64,000 nucleotides of DNA from NCBI RefSeq assembly GCF_000384815.1, contig NZ_ARQF01000017.1, positions 1 through 64,000 of the forward strand. The letters are read 5' to 3'. The translations under genes and the position numbers were made by a program. Positions within the stretch are counted from its first letter, which is position 1. The number at the start of each line of letters is the position of its first letter. The notes under the pieces were generated by a model. It saw only the letters and a list, made by a program, of their open reading frames with translations, was not told the DNA's origin and did not search any database. Source of the stretch: Halodesulfovibrio aestuarii DSM 17919 = ATCC 29578. GTDB taxonomy: Bacteria > Desulfobacterota > Desulfovibrionia > Desulfovibrionales > Desulfovibrionaceae. This document shows positions 52,773 to 62,346 of this stretch, one piece after another.

Positions 52773-55700
52773 ATGAATTTATTATCAAATATTTCAATGA
52801 AACCAAAATTAATTGGATATTTTCTTGCAGTGGGTCTTCTTCCACTCTTTGTTATAGGATGGATATCGAGTAACAGTGCATCTGATGCATTAATGCAACA
52901 AGCCTATGGACAGTTAGAAACAATAAAAGAATCAAAAAAACTTGATGTGCTTGAAGTTCAAGAAAACTGGAAAAGTTCATTGCGTGGCCTTGTCGGAACA
53001 GTAGGTCATCTTGAAGAATCTGCTTTTGACAGAATGCATCTTATTGAGAGTCGAAAGAAAAAAGAGATTGAAACATATTTCATAGAGCAGAACTCTAAAC
53101 TTGCTATGCTTGGACGTGATACTGACCTTAACAGAATTACGTATGAATTTGAGCAGCTTTTTAAGGCCGGTGCTAAGGATTCTGAACAATGGAATAGGTT
53201 GGATTCCTCTTCTGGTTGGAGAATGCGCAACATTTGTAGCAAAAACGGCTGGGAAGACCTCCTGCTGATTAGTTCTGAAGGTGAGATTGTCTATTCTTCT
53301 AAGAAAAATAGTGACCTTGGACAAAGTCTTGTAAGCGGAAGACTGAAGTCCTCTGCATTGGCGGAGGCGTTTAAAGAAATCAGTACTAAATCACAACGTA
53401 GCAGCCTTGCTGATTTTCAAATTTATACGCCAATAGGCGAGCGACCTGTTGCCTTCATGCTTACCCGCCTCATTGATGCCCGCAGTAATTTAAGTGGGTA
53501 TATTGCTGCTGCTATCCCGGAAGCTGCAATGAACTTGATCGCGCAGAACCGGACAGGGCTTGGAACATCAGGAGAGGCGTATTTTATTTCGCTTGAAGGG
53601 GGAAAACCTTCTTTACGTAGTACCCTTGTTACCATAGGTGATGGTAATTTTGGTATTGGCACCCTTATTTCAACTGACTATCTGAAAATTGCAAAAGAAA
53701 CCGGCAAGCCGGTCGAAGGGCTGTTTGTGGATAGCTTCGGCACCTTATGCATGGTGCTTGTTCAGCCATTACGTATTGCGGGTGTAAAATGGGCGGTGGT
53801 TGTTAAAATTAACCTTGAAGAGGTGTTGGCAAACGAAGGTGACGATGGCTCTAGCCTGTTTAAAGATTTTGCAGCCGAAAGCGGTTTTACGGATTTATTT
53901 CTTATCCAGAAAGATGGGTATATATTTTACAGTGTGTTGCGTGAGGCAGATTACCATACAAATATTAAAACTGGTGAATATTCAAATACACTGTTTGGCG
54001 ATGTGTTTAAAAAAGTACTGGAAACCGGAAAACCTGCTATTAGTGACTTTACTCCGTATGCGCCAAGCAAAGGGATTCCCTATGCTTTCCTTGCTCAGCC
54101 TGTGATGAAAGATGGCGAAGTGCAGTTTATTGTCGCACTTCAGATGTCTCTTGATTCTATAAACAAAATTATGAAGCAACGAGCAGGTATGGGGAAAACT
54201 GGCCAATGCTACCTAGTTGGCAGTGATAATAGAATGCGTTCCCAAACGTTCCTTGATCCTGAAGTGCGAAATGTAGCAGCTTCCTTCGCAGGTTCCGTTA
54301 AAGAAAACGGTGTGGATACAGAAGCGACCAGATTCGCGTTGTCAGGTAAGAGCGGCACAAAAGAGATTATTAGTTACAAAGGTTCAACAGTTCTTTCTGC
54401 GTTTACTCCTGTCACATTTGGTTCTTCCACATGGGCATTAATCGCGGAAATTGATCAGGCAGAAGTAACAACGCCTGTTGCGTTATTGAAAAAGAATGTC
54501 TGGATTGTTTCATTAGGTATTGGATTACTTGTTGCTATCTTCGCGTATTTGATCGCAATCAGCATCACACGTCCGTTGGGACGGGTTGTGGATTTCTCCA
54601 AGGAGATTGCTCACGGTAATTTTGACGCCTTACTCAATATTCATCAAAATGATGAGCTGGGACAGCTTGCTGCAGCAGTTCGGGCGATCCCGCAGAAATT
54701 GCGGGAGGTGACTGGAACAGTCAAAGCTATAAGCGCGGCTGTCAGTCATGGTAATCTTCGAGAGCGTGGAGATGCCGAACAATTTTATGGCGGCTATGAA
54801 GAACTGATTCATAATACCAATGCATTATGCGATGTGTTTGTAGAGTTTTTGGACGTAATGCCTGTGGTGCTTATGTCCGTTGATAAGAATTCGAATATAC
54901 TGTTTATGAATAAATTCGGTACGCATGTCGGCTCGGATGTTGTGCCAGAGCATGCCGCCGGTACTAAATGTTTCGACATGCTTAATTCTACGGATTGCCG
55001 AACAGATCGTTGTGTTTGCGACCGTACCATTGAAAGCGGTGTTAAAGAGGCCTCAGAGGCGGATCTTGTGATTGATGGTGAAGGTTCCCATGCGAGCTTC
55101 TCCGCTATTCCTATCCGTGTTGAAAATGAAGTTGTCGGTGCGCTTAAAATTATAGTGGATCAGACTGACATAACAAAAGCGCAACGCAAAATGCGTAACC
55201 TTGCAAATAGTGCTGTTGATATTAGCAGCCAGCTTTCTTCCGCTGCGGAAGAGCTTTCAGCACAAATTGAACAATCCAGCAAGGGGGCGGATGTCCAGCG
55301 TGAACGAGCCGCTGAAACAGCTACTTCGATGGAGCAAATGAATGCAACAGTGCTGGAAGTTGCTCAAAATGCTTCCGATGCTGCAGAGAATTCGGAACAT
55401 ACCCGTACAACAACGCAAAATGGTGCTGAGGCCGTACAGGATGTTCTTGAAACCATCGGCGCAGTCGATACGATTTCTCATCAGCTCACTGTAAGTATGG
55501 AAGCATTGACGGCTCAAGTGACTTCTATTGGTGAAGTTATGAACGTTATTAACGATATTGCGGATCAGACCAACCTGCTCGCATTAAATGCTGCCATTGA
55601 AGCTGCCCGTGCTGGAGATGCCGGGCGTGGATTTGCAGTTGTCGCGGATGAAGTACGAAAACTTGCAGAAAATACCATGGCTGCAACGGATCAGGTCGGT

Positions 55701-56039
55701 TCGGCTATTACATCTATTCAGCAGGTCACTGAGCAGAATATGGAAGAAGCACGACGCACAGTAGAAGCTGTTGAAAAAAGCACCTCACAGGCTCAACATT
55801 CCGGTGAATTATTGGCCAGCATTCTATCCTATGCAAATGATTCTGCCGATCAGGTTCGCGTAATCGCCACTGCAGCAGAAGAACAGTCTGCAGCAGCAGA
55901 AGAGGTTTCCCGTGCAACCGAAGAGATAAATAGAATATCCTTTGAAACGTCTCAGGCAATGACTCAGTCTGCAAGCGCAGTAACAGAACTTGCCAGCCTT
56001 GCAGAACGGCTGAATAGTTTGATTAGTGAAATGCGCTAA
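52773..56039 (+). CDS. Large methyl-accepting chemotaxis protein with Cache-like sensor and cysteine-rich PAS
   Basis: A 1088-residue chemoreceptor. TM1 lies at about 14-32 ([20 protein letters not shown]). A very long periplasmic region of about 540 residues with Cache-like repeats follows (two copies of a FTDLFLI / EDLLLIS pattern, [10 protein letters not shown] and [10 protein letters not shown]). TM2 is at about 573-597, then HAMP, then a cytosolic PAS (about 690-810) with clustered cysteines ([17 protein letters not shown]). The signalling hairpin is canonical ([40 protein letters not shown]). There is no CheR-tethering pentapeptide. GGGGGA precedes the ATG. The ligand is unknown. Confidence 0.95.
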   Translation: MNLLSNISMKPKLIGYFLAVGLLPLFVIGWISSNSASDALMQQAYGQLETIKESKKLDVLEVQENWKSSLRGLVGTVGHLEESAFDRMHLIESRKKKEIETYFIEQNSKLAMLGRDTDLNRITYEFEQLFKAGAKDSEQWNRLDSSSGWRMRNICSKNGWEDLLLISSEGEIVYSSKKNSDLGQSLVSGRLKSSALAEAFKEISTKSQRSSLADFQIYTPIGERPVAFMLTRLIDARSNLSGYIAAAIPEAAMNLIAQNRTGLGTSGEAYFISLEGGKPSLRSTLVTIGDGNFGIGTLISTDYLKIAKETGKPVEGLFVDSFGTLCMVLVQPLRIAGVKWAVVVKINLEEVLANEGDDGSSLFKDFAAESGFTDLFLIQKDGYIFYSVLREADYHTNIKTGEYSNTLFGDVFKKVLETGKPAISDFTPYAPSKGIPYAFLAQPVMKDGEVQFIVALQMSLDSINKIMKQRAGMGKTGQCYLVGSDNRMRSQTFLDPEVRNVAASFAGSVKENGVDTEATRFALSGKSGTKEIISYKGSTVLSAFTPVTFGSSTWALIAEIDQAEVTTPVALLKKNVWIVSLGIGLLVAIFAYLIAISITRPLGRVVDFSKEIAHGNFDALLNIHQNDELGQLAAAVRAIPQKLREVTGTVKAISAAVSHGNLRERGDAEQFYGGYEELIHNTNALCDVFVEFLDVMPVVLMSVDKNSNILFMNKFGTHVGSDVVPEHAAGTKCFDMLNSTDCRTDRCVCDRTIESGVKEASEADLVIDGEGSHASFSAIPIRVENEVVGALKIIVDQTDITKAQRKMRNLANSAVDISSQLSSAAEELSAQIEQSSKGADVQRERAAETATSMEQMNATVLEVAQNASDAAENSEHTRTTTQNGAEAVQDVLETIGAVDTISHQLTVSMEALTAQVTSIGEVMNVINDIADQTNLLALNAAIEAARAGDAGRGFAVVADEVRKLAENTMAATDQVGSAITSIQQVTEQNMEEARRTVEAVEKSTSQAQHSGELLASILSYANDSADQVRVIATAAEEQSAAAEEVSRATEEINRISFETSQAMTQSASAVTELASLAERLNSLISEMR

Positions 56040-56055
56040 TAGTAATATGAATACG

Positions 56056-56091
56056 AAAAGCCCTTTTCCCGTTGTAGAAAAGGGCTTTTTT
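56056..56091 (+). terminator. Terminator of the chemoreceptor gene
   Basis: A 12-bp perfect stem (AAAAGCCCTTTT, 56056-56067, with 56078-56089) has a 10-nt loop and a T6 run. It begins 17 nt past the stop codon. Confidence 0.9.
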
Positions 56092-56216
56092 AATGCAGAC
56101 GATAGTGCTTTGTTTGAAGTAACTATACTGTGCTATAGTAAAAATTGGCAGAAGGTTGACAGAACGTGTCTGTGATGGCTTGTATAGAGTTGCATTACAT
56201 AACGCAGGAGTCATTG

Positions 56217-56582
56217 ATGGCAAAGTTTGATTGCGAAGTTTTAGGCTATGTAGAATACAACCCGGAACTGAGTTATGCAGAATTGATAGAGTGTGAAGAT
56301 GAGCTTAAAGAAAAGCTTGCGGAGACTCTGGATGCATACGGAGCAGATCATATAGACTTTTTTGGTCTTGATGATGGGTTGCGGATTCAATTTGTTCTAA
56401 GTGACTATGATGAAGGGCTGTTGCATACTATTTGTGATGCTGTGGTTCCATTCTTCCCTATTCAGACGATAGCTCGTTTCTATGCTATCCAGAAAAATCT
56501 CGAAATGTCTCATCTTTACCAATTTGCAAACGGGACGTGGAAAGAATCTGGAATTGATATTTCTTCCGGAACATGCGCATAG
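56217..56582 (+). CDS. Small protein of unknown function
   Basis: A 121-residue acidic soluble protein (EYNPELSYAELIECEDELKE; later GADHIDFFGLDDGLRIQFVL). There is no signal peptide, helix span or known motif that I recognise. The alternation of acidic helix and beta-like strands suggests a compact alpha/beta domain. AGGAG lies 8 nt before the ATG at 56217; the longer frame from 56166 lacks one. It stands alone between the chemoreceptor terminator and tRNA-Leu. Codon use resembles that of its neighbours, so it looks real. Confidence 0.65.
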   Translation: MAKFDCEVLGYVEYNPELSYAELIECEDELKEKLAETLDAYGADHIDFFGLDDGLRIQFVLSDYDEGLLHTICDAVVPFFPIQTIARFYAIQKNLEMSHLYQFANGTWKESGIDISSGTCA

Positions 56583-56616
56583 CAGACGAAAAAATAAAAA
56601 AAAATGTATAATGAGG

Positions 56617-56644
56617 TTGACGGCATCCCGCTTAGCGGTATAGA
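56617..56644 (+). promoter_or_regulatory. Sigma-70 promoter of tRNA-Leu
   Basis: TTGACG (56617-56622), a 16-nt spacer and TATAGA (56639-56644) predict a start near 56651, about 12 nt before the mature tRNA. Confidence 0.7.
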
Positions 56645-56662
56645 AGTCTTCACCTTTTCTGT

Positions 56663-56749
56663 GCCCGGGTGGTGGAATAGGTAGACACAAGAGACTTAAA
56701 ATCTCTCGGCCTCACGGCCGTGCCGGTTCAATTCCGGCCCCGGGTACCA
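56663..56749 (+). tRNA. tRNA-Leu (anticodon TAA)
   Basis: A class II tRNA of 87 nt. The acceptor GCCCGGG pairs with CCCGGGT before ACCA. The anticodon arm is AGAGA-CTTAAAA-TCTCT, so the anticodon is TAA, reading UUA. A long variable arm (CGGCCTCACGGCCGT) and the T arm GCCGG-TTCAATT-CCGGC complete it. CCA is encoded. tRNA-Leu 3' ends are common attachment sites for integrases. Confidence 0.96.
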
Positions 56750-56755
56750 GAAATA

Positions 56756-56803
56756 AAAAAAGCCTTTATGACGATTCTAACGGATTGTTGTGAAGGCTTT
56801 TTT
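56756..56803 (+). terminator. Terminator of tRNA-Leu
   Basis: An 11-bp stem (AAAAAAGCCTT, 56756-56766, with AAGGCTTTTTT, 56793-56803) has a 26-nt loop and T run. The opposing integrase-remnant stop codon (56777-56779) falls in its loop. Confidence 0.72.
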
Positions 56804-56857
56804 GTGCCCTTTGTCAGTTTCTCCCCACATTGTCCCCATTTTATACGTTAGCTTTAT
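56777..56857 (-). pseudogene. Possible C-terminal remnant of a tyrosine integrase
   Basis: On the minus strand 26 codons are open and end KMGTMWGETDKGHKKAF...TIR-stop. The short basic tail with GTMWG resembles, from memory, the C-termini of tyrosine integrases that abut tRNA genes. The stop lies only 28 nt from the tRNA 3' end, the expected place and orientation for an integrase left beside its attachment site. Upstream the frame is closed at once by a TAA, so nothing else of the gene remains. The family assignment is uncertain. Confidence 0.35.
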
Positions 56858-57260
56858 TTATATACTCATAACCTGCATACCAGTCTTTTGTGCCGGTAGT
56901 TATGTAAGCAGTTCGGTCTAACTAATCGCTAAAGATAGAATTGCATGTTATCCCAGCTAAATAACAATCTGGCCTGTATGATAGAGAAAGCACAAGCAGT
57001 TGCGCGTCAACACTCTTCAGGCAAATCCGTTAACTCAATTTGCTGGACACAAAAAACAAGTCTAAGTTGAAAACAATTTTCATTATCAAAAAACTTGTCT
57101 TTTCCTTTTTCATAAGATATCGATTTTACAACTAACGTGCTACCTCCCTCTGTCGAGAATAATTTCGGCATATAAAATTTGAAAGTCCGTCTATACCACT
57201 GCATGGTGCAATGGTGTACTTTTTTGTGTCTCACCTTTTGAGCTCACCGGAGACGGACGA
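56858..57260. other. Leader region of the TonB operon
   Basis: About 400 AT-rich bases between the integrase remnant and DUF3450. The strongest signal is the Fur-like box at 57069-57087. A minus-strand open frame at 57007-57234 (GTG start) covers that box and has no recognisable domain or spaced ribosome-binding site, so I do not call it a gene. Confidence 0.5.
57069..57087. promoter_or_regulatory. Fur-like box upstream of the TonB operon
   Basis: GAAAACAATTTTCATTATC matches the classical 19-bp Fur consensus at 14 of 19 positions, including the complete right half TCATTATC. A possible promoter, TTGCTG (57040-57045)-17 nt-TAAGTT (57063-57068), ends beside it, so Fur-Fe would block transcription. 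The box lies about 175 nt before the first gene. Confidence 0.5.
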
Positions 57261-58088
57261 ATGTTTCAATATTTTTATCGAGTCTTCAGTTTCATAATTG
57301 GAGGACTCCTACTCCTTTCCCCTTTTGCCTATGCCAATCCGGAACAGGCAACACAGCTTATTTCAGCTACTATTTCTACTGAACAAAAAGCCCAAAAAGA
57401 AATCCAGAAATGGCAGCAGGAAAAACAAAGTGTAATTGCCCAAATCGATAATAAACAATTCGAATTGGACTGGCTCACCTACCAAAACAAAAAGTATGCT
57501 CGATACATAGAAAAAATCAAAGCTAACATTGATGAAATGAAGCGGCAGCAGCAAGAATTAAACGTCATTGCCAATACTATTGACCCCCTGCTTGGTTCTA
57601 CTGTCACTCGCTTAAAAAACTTTATTGCACAGGATCAGCCCTTTCTCTCCGTAGAACGTCATGAACGCATTGCAAATATCCAAAGTGCATTAGCTGATCC
57701 ACACACTTCACAAGCAGAGCGCCTGCGTCGTGTACTTGAAGCGTTAGAAATTGAAACTGCGTATGGGGACAGCATTGAACTTGGAGACGAACAAGTTGTT
57801 TTTAATGGTACGCCGCTCCATGCAACCACCCTTCGTGCCGGTCGCCTTGGATACTACTGCATTTCTCCTGATAAAACTGAAGTGGGATTCTGGAATCCTG
57901 AACAAAAACAATTTACTGCGTTGGACAAAAAGAATGCACAACTTGTGTTGAACCTGCAAACAATCGCCCGACGCAAACAGATTGTGGAAATTACACCGCT
58001 CCCTATCCTTACAGGCAACGTCAAAGAAAACTCAACACCGCCAAGCACCTCTGCTGTGGCTGCAACAAAACCACAGGGAATCCAATAA
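57261..58088 (+). CDS. DUF3450 family periplasmic coiled-coil protein of the TonB system
   Basis: A 275-residue protein with a signal peptide (about 1-25, ending PFAYA). A long coiled coil follows (about 30-110, QKEIQKWQQEKQSVIAQIDN). A C-terminal half has GRLGYYCISPDKTEVGFWNP, a DUF3450 hallmark. DUF3450 proteins regularly open TonB2/TtpC clusters and are thought to help energy transfer in the periplasm; the mechanism is unknown. GAGACGGACGA precedes the ATG. Its stop overlaps the next start (TAATG). Confidence 0.87.
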   Translation: MFQYFYRVFSFIIGGLLLLSPFAYANPEQATQLISATISTEQKAQKEIQKWQQEKQSVIAQIDNKQFELDWLTYQNKKYARYIEKIKANIDEMKRQQQELNVIANTIDPLLGSTVTRLKNFIAQDQPFLSVERHERIANIQSALADPHTSQAERLRRVLEALEIETAYGDSIELGDEQVVFNGTPLHATTLRAGRLGYYCISPDKTEVGFWNPEQKQFTALDKKNAQLVLNLQTIARRKQIVEITPLPILTGNVKENSTPPSTSAVAATKPQGIQ

Positions 58089-59485
58089 TGCGTCGCTATA
58101 TTTTTATTCTGCTTATGGGATTGATGGTTGTACTCACCTACAGCAATGCCTTTGCTGAAAAGGACACATCTGAATGGAAGGATACCCTTACAACATTACG
58201 TAAACTTAACATTACCCATACCAAAGATGTAGACAACGCACTCAGACTTTCAAGAATGGATAAAAAAGAATTGTCCTCTGAGCTCAAAAGCGTTTCGGAA
58301 AAGGCTACAAAGGCTGACATCGACCTGCATCAAGCAATCGAAAAGTACAATTCCCTCCTTGAAAAAGAAAAAAAGTTAACTGCCTCCCTGAATAGCCGCA
58401 AAGAAGAAATCAAAACCTTTGAAGGAACCGTTCGTAATGCAGCTAAAATGCTACAGGACAGATCCCGAATCAGCTTCCTGACACTGCAACATCCTGAAAG
58501 AACGAACATCTTCGCTACATTCCTTAATACAGAGAGAATGCCCGGTCTTGCTGACCTGAACTCACTTATCCAGATGTACTTTGAAGAACTGGCAGCTACC
58601 GGCACGATTACAAAATACAATGGTGAAATTATACAGACTGACGGAAATGCAGCCACAGCAGAAATTATCCGCGTCGGCACGGCTTCTGCCATCTACCAAT
58701 CAACTACCGGAGCGGTCGGATTCCTTGAGCTCACCACTGACGGAACTGTTGCCAAAAGCGTTAGCGGTGTTTCTTCCTCGCTACAGAGCACCATCGAAGA
58801 TGTTTTTGATGGTAACTCAATAGTTCCTCTCGACTTCAGTCATGGCGCGGCCTTTATCCGTTATGTTGCAGATAAAGACCTCTGGACCAAGATTTCTGAC
58901 GGCGGCATGTTGGTATGGCCAATTCTCGGCATAGGTCTCATCGGGTTACTTCTGGCACTTGAACGCTTTTTCACTCTCAGCAGGACAAAGAGATTTTCAC
59001 CATCAGAACATTCTGAAATTCTTGAGCTTATACAAAAACAAGACTGGGATTCCTGCTACCAAAAGCTTAGCAAACGAAACACCCCTACAGGACGGGTGCT
59101 CTGGTCAACCCTCAAAAAAGGTCACGGAAGCACTGCCGCATTGGAAAAAGGTATGCAGGAAGCGTTGCTGGCAGAACTTGCCAGCCTAGAACGGTTCCTC
59201 CCCACAATGCAAACTCTGGCAGCAGTTGCCCCACTGCTCGGTCTGCTGGGTACTGTAACGGGCATGATTAACACCTTCCAGATCATCACGCTCTTCGGAA
59301 CCGGCGATCCACATATGCTCTCAGGCGGTATTTCTGAAGCACTAGTCACAACCCAACTGGGGCTTGCTGTAGCAATCCCGATCATGTTGCTCCATCATAT
59401 CCTCAACAGCCGCGTAGACCGGATTGTTACTGAAATGGAAGAAAAAGGAACTGCTCTGATCGCGACTATTCTGAATGAGAGATAA
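58088..59485 (+). CDS. ttpC: TtpC-like MotA/TolQ/ExbB proton-channel protein with periplasmic N-domain
   Basis: A 465-residue protein. The signal peptide is about 1-23. A periplasmic coiled-coil N-domain (about 25-270) precedes a TolQ/ExbB-type channel domain with helices near 280-300 (GGMLVWPILGIGLIGLLLAL), 375-400 (LAAVAPLLGLLGTVTGMINT) and 420-440. This long form is TtpC, the fourth subunit of Vibrio TonB2 systems. It lies 3 nt before exbB. Confidence 0.9.
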   Translation: MRRYIFILLMGLMVVLTYSNAFAEKDTSEWKDTLTTLRKLNITHTKDVDNALRLSRMDKKELSSELKSVSEKATKADIDLHQAIEKYNSLLEKEKKLTASLNSRKEEIKTFEGTVRNAAKMLQDRSRISFLTLQHPERTNIFATFLNTERMPGLADLNSLIQMYFEELAATGTITKYNGEIIQTDGNAATAEIIRVGTASAIYQSTTGAVGFLELTTDGTVAKSVSGVSSSLQSTIEDVFDGNSIVPLDFSHGAAFIRYVADKDLWTKISDGGMLVWPILGIGLIGLLLALERFFTLSRTKRFSPSEHSEILELIQKQDWDSCYQKLSKRNTPTGRVLWSTLKKGHGSTAALEKGMQEALLAELASLERFLPTMQTLAAVAPLLGLLGTVTGMINTFQIITLFGTGDPHMLSGGISEALVTTQLGLAVAIPIMLLHHILNSRVDRIVTEMEEKGTALIATILNER

Positions 59486-59488
59486 CCC

Positions 59489-60112
59489 ATGAAGCTATAT
59501 TCACTATTATTAGAACAACTCACAGCTGGCGGACTTGTTTTGCTGCCCATTCTCCTCACGGGTTTTATCATGTGGTGGATCATACTGGCAAAGCTATGCA
59601 AACTGATTCAATTCCATAACGCAGAACGATCTGTTCAGGAACTGAAACACAACCCGCCACCGGAGTGGCATTGGCAATACTACCTGGCCCAACAGTTCAC
59701 AACGCTACGATGTGAAGATGACACCGTTAATCATGCAGTTATGGACACATTACGTGACGCATGCTCTGCTCAATTAGGCAAGGGAGTCACAACCATCGCC
59801 GTCCTTGCAGCAACAGCACCGTTGCTTGGTCTACTGGGCACGGTAATAGGGATGATCAGTACCTTTACGACTATTTCGGAATTCGGCGCAGGGAATGCCC
59901 GCGGGCTGGCTTATGGAATTTCGCAGGCACTCATCACTACTCAATGCGGGCTTCTTGTGGCTATTCCCGGCTACCTTGCAGTGACCATGCTGCAACGACG
60001 GGTTGCCAAACTTAAATACCGTATTGATAACTATCTCAGCTATATAAACGTAACGTTTGAACGCGATACCAAACCTCTTTATATAACGTCACGGAGTAAT
60101 TCCAATGGCTAA
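59489..60112 (+). CDS. exbB: ExbB proton-channel subunit (TonB2-type)
   Basis: A 207-residue inner-membrane protein with three helices (about 15-40, 110-135, 150-175). The proton-channel motif is LAATAPLLGLLGTVIGMIST, followed by GISQALITTQCGLLVAIPGY. It pairs with ExbD to use proton motive force for TonB. GAGAG lies upstream. It overlaps exbD by 8 bases. Confidence 0.94.
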   Translation: MKLYSLLLEQLTAGGLVLLPILLTGFIMWWIILAKLCKLIQFHNAERSVQELKHNPPPEWHWQYYLAQQFTTLRCEDDTVNHAVMDTLRDACSAQLGKGVTTIAVLAATAPLLGLLGTVIGMISTFTTISEFGAGNARGLAYGISQALITTQCGLLVAIPGYLAVTMLQRRVAKLKYRIDNYLSYINVTFERDTKPLYITSRSNSNG

Positions 60113-60515
60113 CATCAGATCTTTGAGGCTTCGTAATAAACAGACTGAGTTGAATATGACCCCATTGATCGACATGGTATTCATTCTTCTCATTTTCTTT
60201 ATCGTCACAACGAGCTTTGTGAAAGAAGCCGGTGTGGAAATAAACCGTCCTATGGCAAACACGGCTGTAACTAATGAAAGCACAAGCCTCGTTATAGGTA
60301 TAACCCAAAGCAATGAAGTGTGGATAGAAGGAAAAATATATGACGTGCGTTCAATAAGAGGATATATGAACCGTTTTCTGGCAGAAACTCCAGAGGGGGC
60401 AGTGGTTATCGCTGCTGATAAAGAATGCAAAAGCGGACTGCTTATTAAAGTTCTGGATGCATGCCGAGAAGCCGGAGCTGCAAACCTTAGTGTTGCTGCA
60501 AGGAATCCGGCATGA
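60105..60515 (+). CDS. exbD: ExbD proton-channel subunit (TonB2-type)
   Basis: A 136-residue protein with one N-terminal helix containing the essential aspartate (LNMTPLIDMVFILLIFFIVT). The periplasmic domain that follows ends LLIKVLDACREAGAANLSVA. The ATG follows GGAGTAATTCC. It overlaps exbB at the 5' end and tonB by ATGA, so all three are translationally coupled. Confidence 0.95.
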   Translation: MANIRSLRLRNKQTELNMTPLIDMVFILLIFFIVTTSFVKEAGVEINRPMANTAVTNESTSLVIGITQSNEVWIEGKIYDVRSIRGYMNRFLAETPEGAVVIAADKECKSGLLIKVLDACREAGAANLSVAARNPA

Positions 60516-61159
60516 TTAGACCTCCTCGATGCCATCTGCAGTTTGCATTTGCCGGCATTTGTGCAGTTGCCTTTGCAGTAATGCTTATCCTTGCTCCAGT
60601 ATTGCTAAAACAGGAAGTTAAACCGGACTCAATATTCCGTTTTACGTCTCCGGTATCTTTGCGTGACCTTCCTAAAAAAGAGGAACCGGAAGAAACACCG
60701 CCTGAAGAAGAACACCCCGAGCCACCACCTCCACCTCAGATACCGACAGCAGCAATGGAGATTCAAGTAACGCCTGTAGTGCCTGTTCAGCCGGAGCTAT
60801 TGAATTTAGATATAGCAACCAATCTGGCAACAGCAGTAGCCATTTCTATTCCAAAACAAAACAGCCTGTTTTCGCTGGGAGAAGTAGACGAGCCCCCCAT
60901 CCCGATATTCACACCGCCACCGTCATATCCGCATAGGGCGGAAAGGAAACGACTGGAAACAAAGCTCACAATCCAAATGATCGTTGCTGCCGACGGAAGC
61001 GTACATAAAGCGGAAGTACAACACGGCGAGTTTAAAAATATTTTTGGTAAATCAGCGTTAAAAGCTGTTTCAAGATGGCGATTCAAGCCTGCGCGATTAC
61101 ACGGAAAACCTGTAGCTGTACTGGTGTCGCTTCCATTGGAGTTCTTATGTACCAAATAG
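60512..61159 (+). CDS. tonB: TonB energy-transducing protein
   Basis: A 215-residue TonB. The N-terminal anchor is about 8-28. A Pro/Glu-rich periplasm-spanning stretch follows (KKEEPEETPPEEEHPEPPPP). The C-terminal TonB domain (about 135-215) has YPHRAERKRLETKLTIQMIV and RWRFKPARLHGKPVAV. It would touch the TonB box of outer-membrane receptors. It is short, as is typical for TonB2. It overlaps the TPR gene. Confidence 0.93.
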   Translation: MIRPPRCHLQFAFAGICAVAFAVMLILAPVLLKQEVKPDSIFRFTSPVSLRDLPKKEEPEETPPEEEHPEPPPPPQIPTAAMEIQVTPVVPVQPELLNLDIATNLATAVAISIPKQNSLFSLGEVDEPPIPIFTPPPSYPHRAERKRLETKLTIQMIVAADGSVHKAEVQHGEFKNIFGKSALKAVSRWRFKPARLHGKPVAVLVSLPLEFLCTK

Positions 61160-62346
61160 CAACACAGCTACTTTTAACATTGTTTGTTCTTACAATCCCA
61201 CTGGGACAACAAGCCATTGCAGGACAGGGAGATGCCTATATTCTCAACGCAGCTCTTGAAGCGCTGCAAAAAGATCAACCTGCCAAGGCAGTAACGCTGC
61301 TGGAACCAATTCTTTCCAGAAAAACCCCGCCTATTCATGCACTGCTCATTGCCGGCAATGCATTTATATATCAAGATGCGCCTAAAAAAGCGCTTACTCT
61401 TTTTTCAAAAGGGACAAAACTCTATCCTGCACATGCTGGACTAATGCGAAACAAAGCCATTGCACTCTATTATATTGAACAATATTCCGGTGCTGCTGAA
61501 TGCTTCATCAAGGCAGCCAGACTGGCAAAAGAAGATTCTAATAAGAATAGCAAATCAAGAACAGAAGACTGGCGACAAAATCACTACCAAGCAGCTGCCT
61601 GTTTCTACAAAGCTACTAAGTATGCGAAAGCCCGTACCGCTATTCTTCCTATTCTATCAAATAAAGTTTCTCCATCAATTGCAGAAACACTTACGCTGTA
61701 TGCGCATATTGAACTGGCACTAGAGCATTGGAAAGAGGCCATCAATGCACTGCAACGCCTTATCACTAACGCTCCAAACAAAGCAAAAAGTTGGAAGCTA
61801 CTTGCCGAAGCATATCTTCGGACAGATGCATTAAAAAAAGCCGCAAGCACACTACAGGTTGCTTACAGTATTACTGCGCCCACAGCTTCGGAACAGACTA
61901 GGCTGGCACGAATTTATCTACAAATCGATGCGCCATTGCTAGCTTGCAAAACAATACAAAAGATTCCCTCACCAATAACTGCATCACAAAACATGCTGCT
62001 TGCTATTGCCTACGAACGTAGCGGTGACTCAAAGAAAGCGATCATAGCACTTCAAAAAGCAGTGGCACTGGAAAACAATGTAAAAAACAATATGGAGCTT
62101 GGAAAACTTCTTTACCGATCCTGCCAATACGAGCAAGCAATTACTCCTTTAACGCTTGCCGCCAACAAGACTAAGAAAAAAGGAATGGCTTATTACCTTA
62201 TTGGTCAATGCTTCATGCACTTGAAGCAGCTGAAAAAATCAAAGTCTTTTTTTAATAAGGCACTTGCCTATGCTGAGGTAAAAGGCAGTGCACAAAATGC
62301 ACTGCGCATGATTACTCAATTATCTCAAACCAACCATGAGTCCTGA
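61147..62346 (+). CDS. TPR protein closing the TonB2 cluster
   Basis: A 399-residue exported protein. The signal peptide is about 1-25 (LLLTLFVLTIPLGQQAIAG), followed by about ten TPR units (KAVTLLEPILSRKTPPIHAL; KAIIALQKAVALENNVKN). A TPR protein at this spot is a constant feature of TtpC/TonB2 clusters; its role is not settled. The ATG at 61147 follows GGAG and lies inside tonB. The frame extends upstream to 61075 but through tonB. Confidence 0.87.
   Translation: MYQIATQLLLTLFVLTIPLGQQAIAGQGDAYILNAALEALQKDQPAKAVTLLEPILSRKTPPIHALLIAGNAFIYQDAPKKALTLFSKGTKLYPAHAGLMRNKAIALYYIEQYSGAAECFIKAARLAKEDSNKNSKSRTEDWRQNHYQAAACFYKATKYAKARTAILPILSNKVSPSIAETLTLYAHIELALEHWKEAINALQRLITNAPNKAKSWKLLAEAYLRTDALKKAASTLQVAYSITAPTASEQTRLARIYLQIDAPLLACKTIQKIPSPITASQNMLLAIAYERSGDSKKAIIALQKAVALENNVKNNMELGKLLYRSCQYEQAITPLTLAANKTKKKGMAYYLIGQCFMHLKQLKKSKSFFNKALAYAEVKGSAQNALRMITQLSQTNHES

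Noticed and set aside
57007-57234. A 75-codon minus-strand open frame with a GTG start.
   Set aside because: The AAAAGG run touches the GTG with no spacing, no domain is visible, and the frame covers the Fur-like box.
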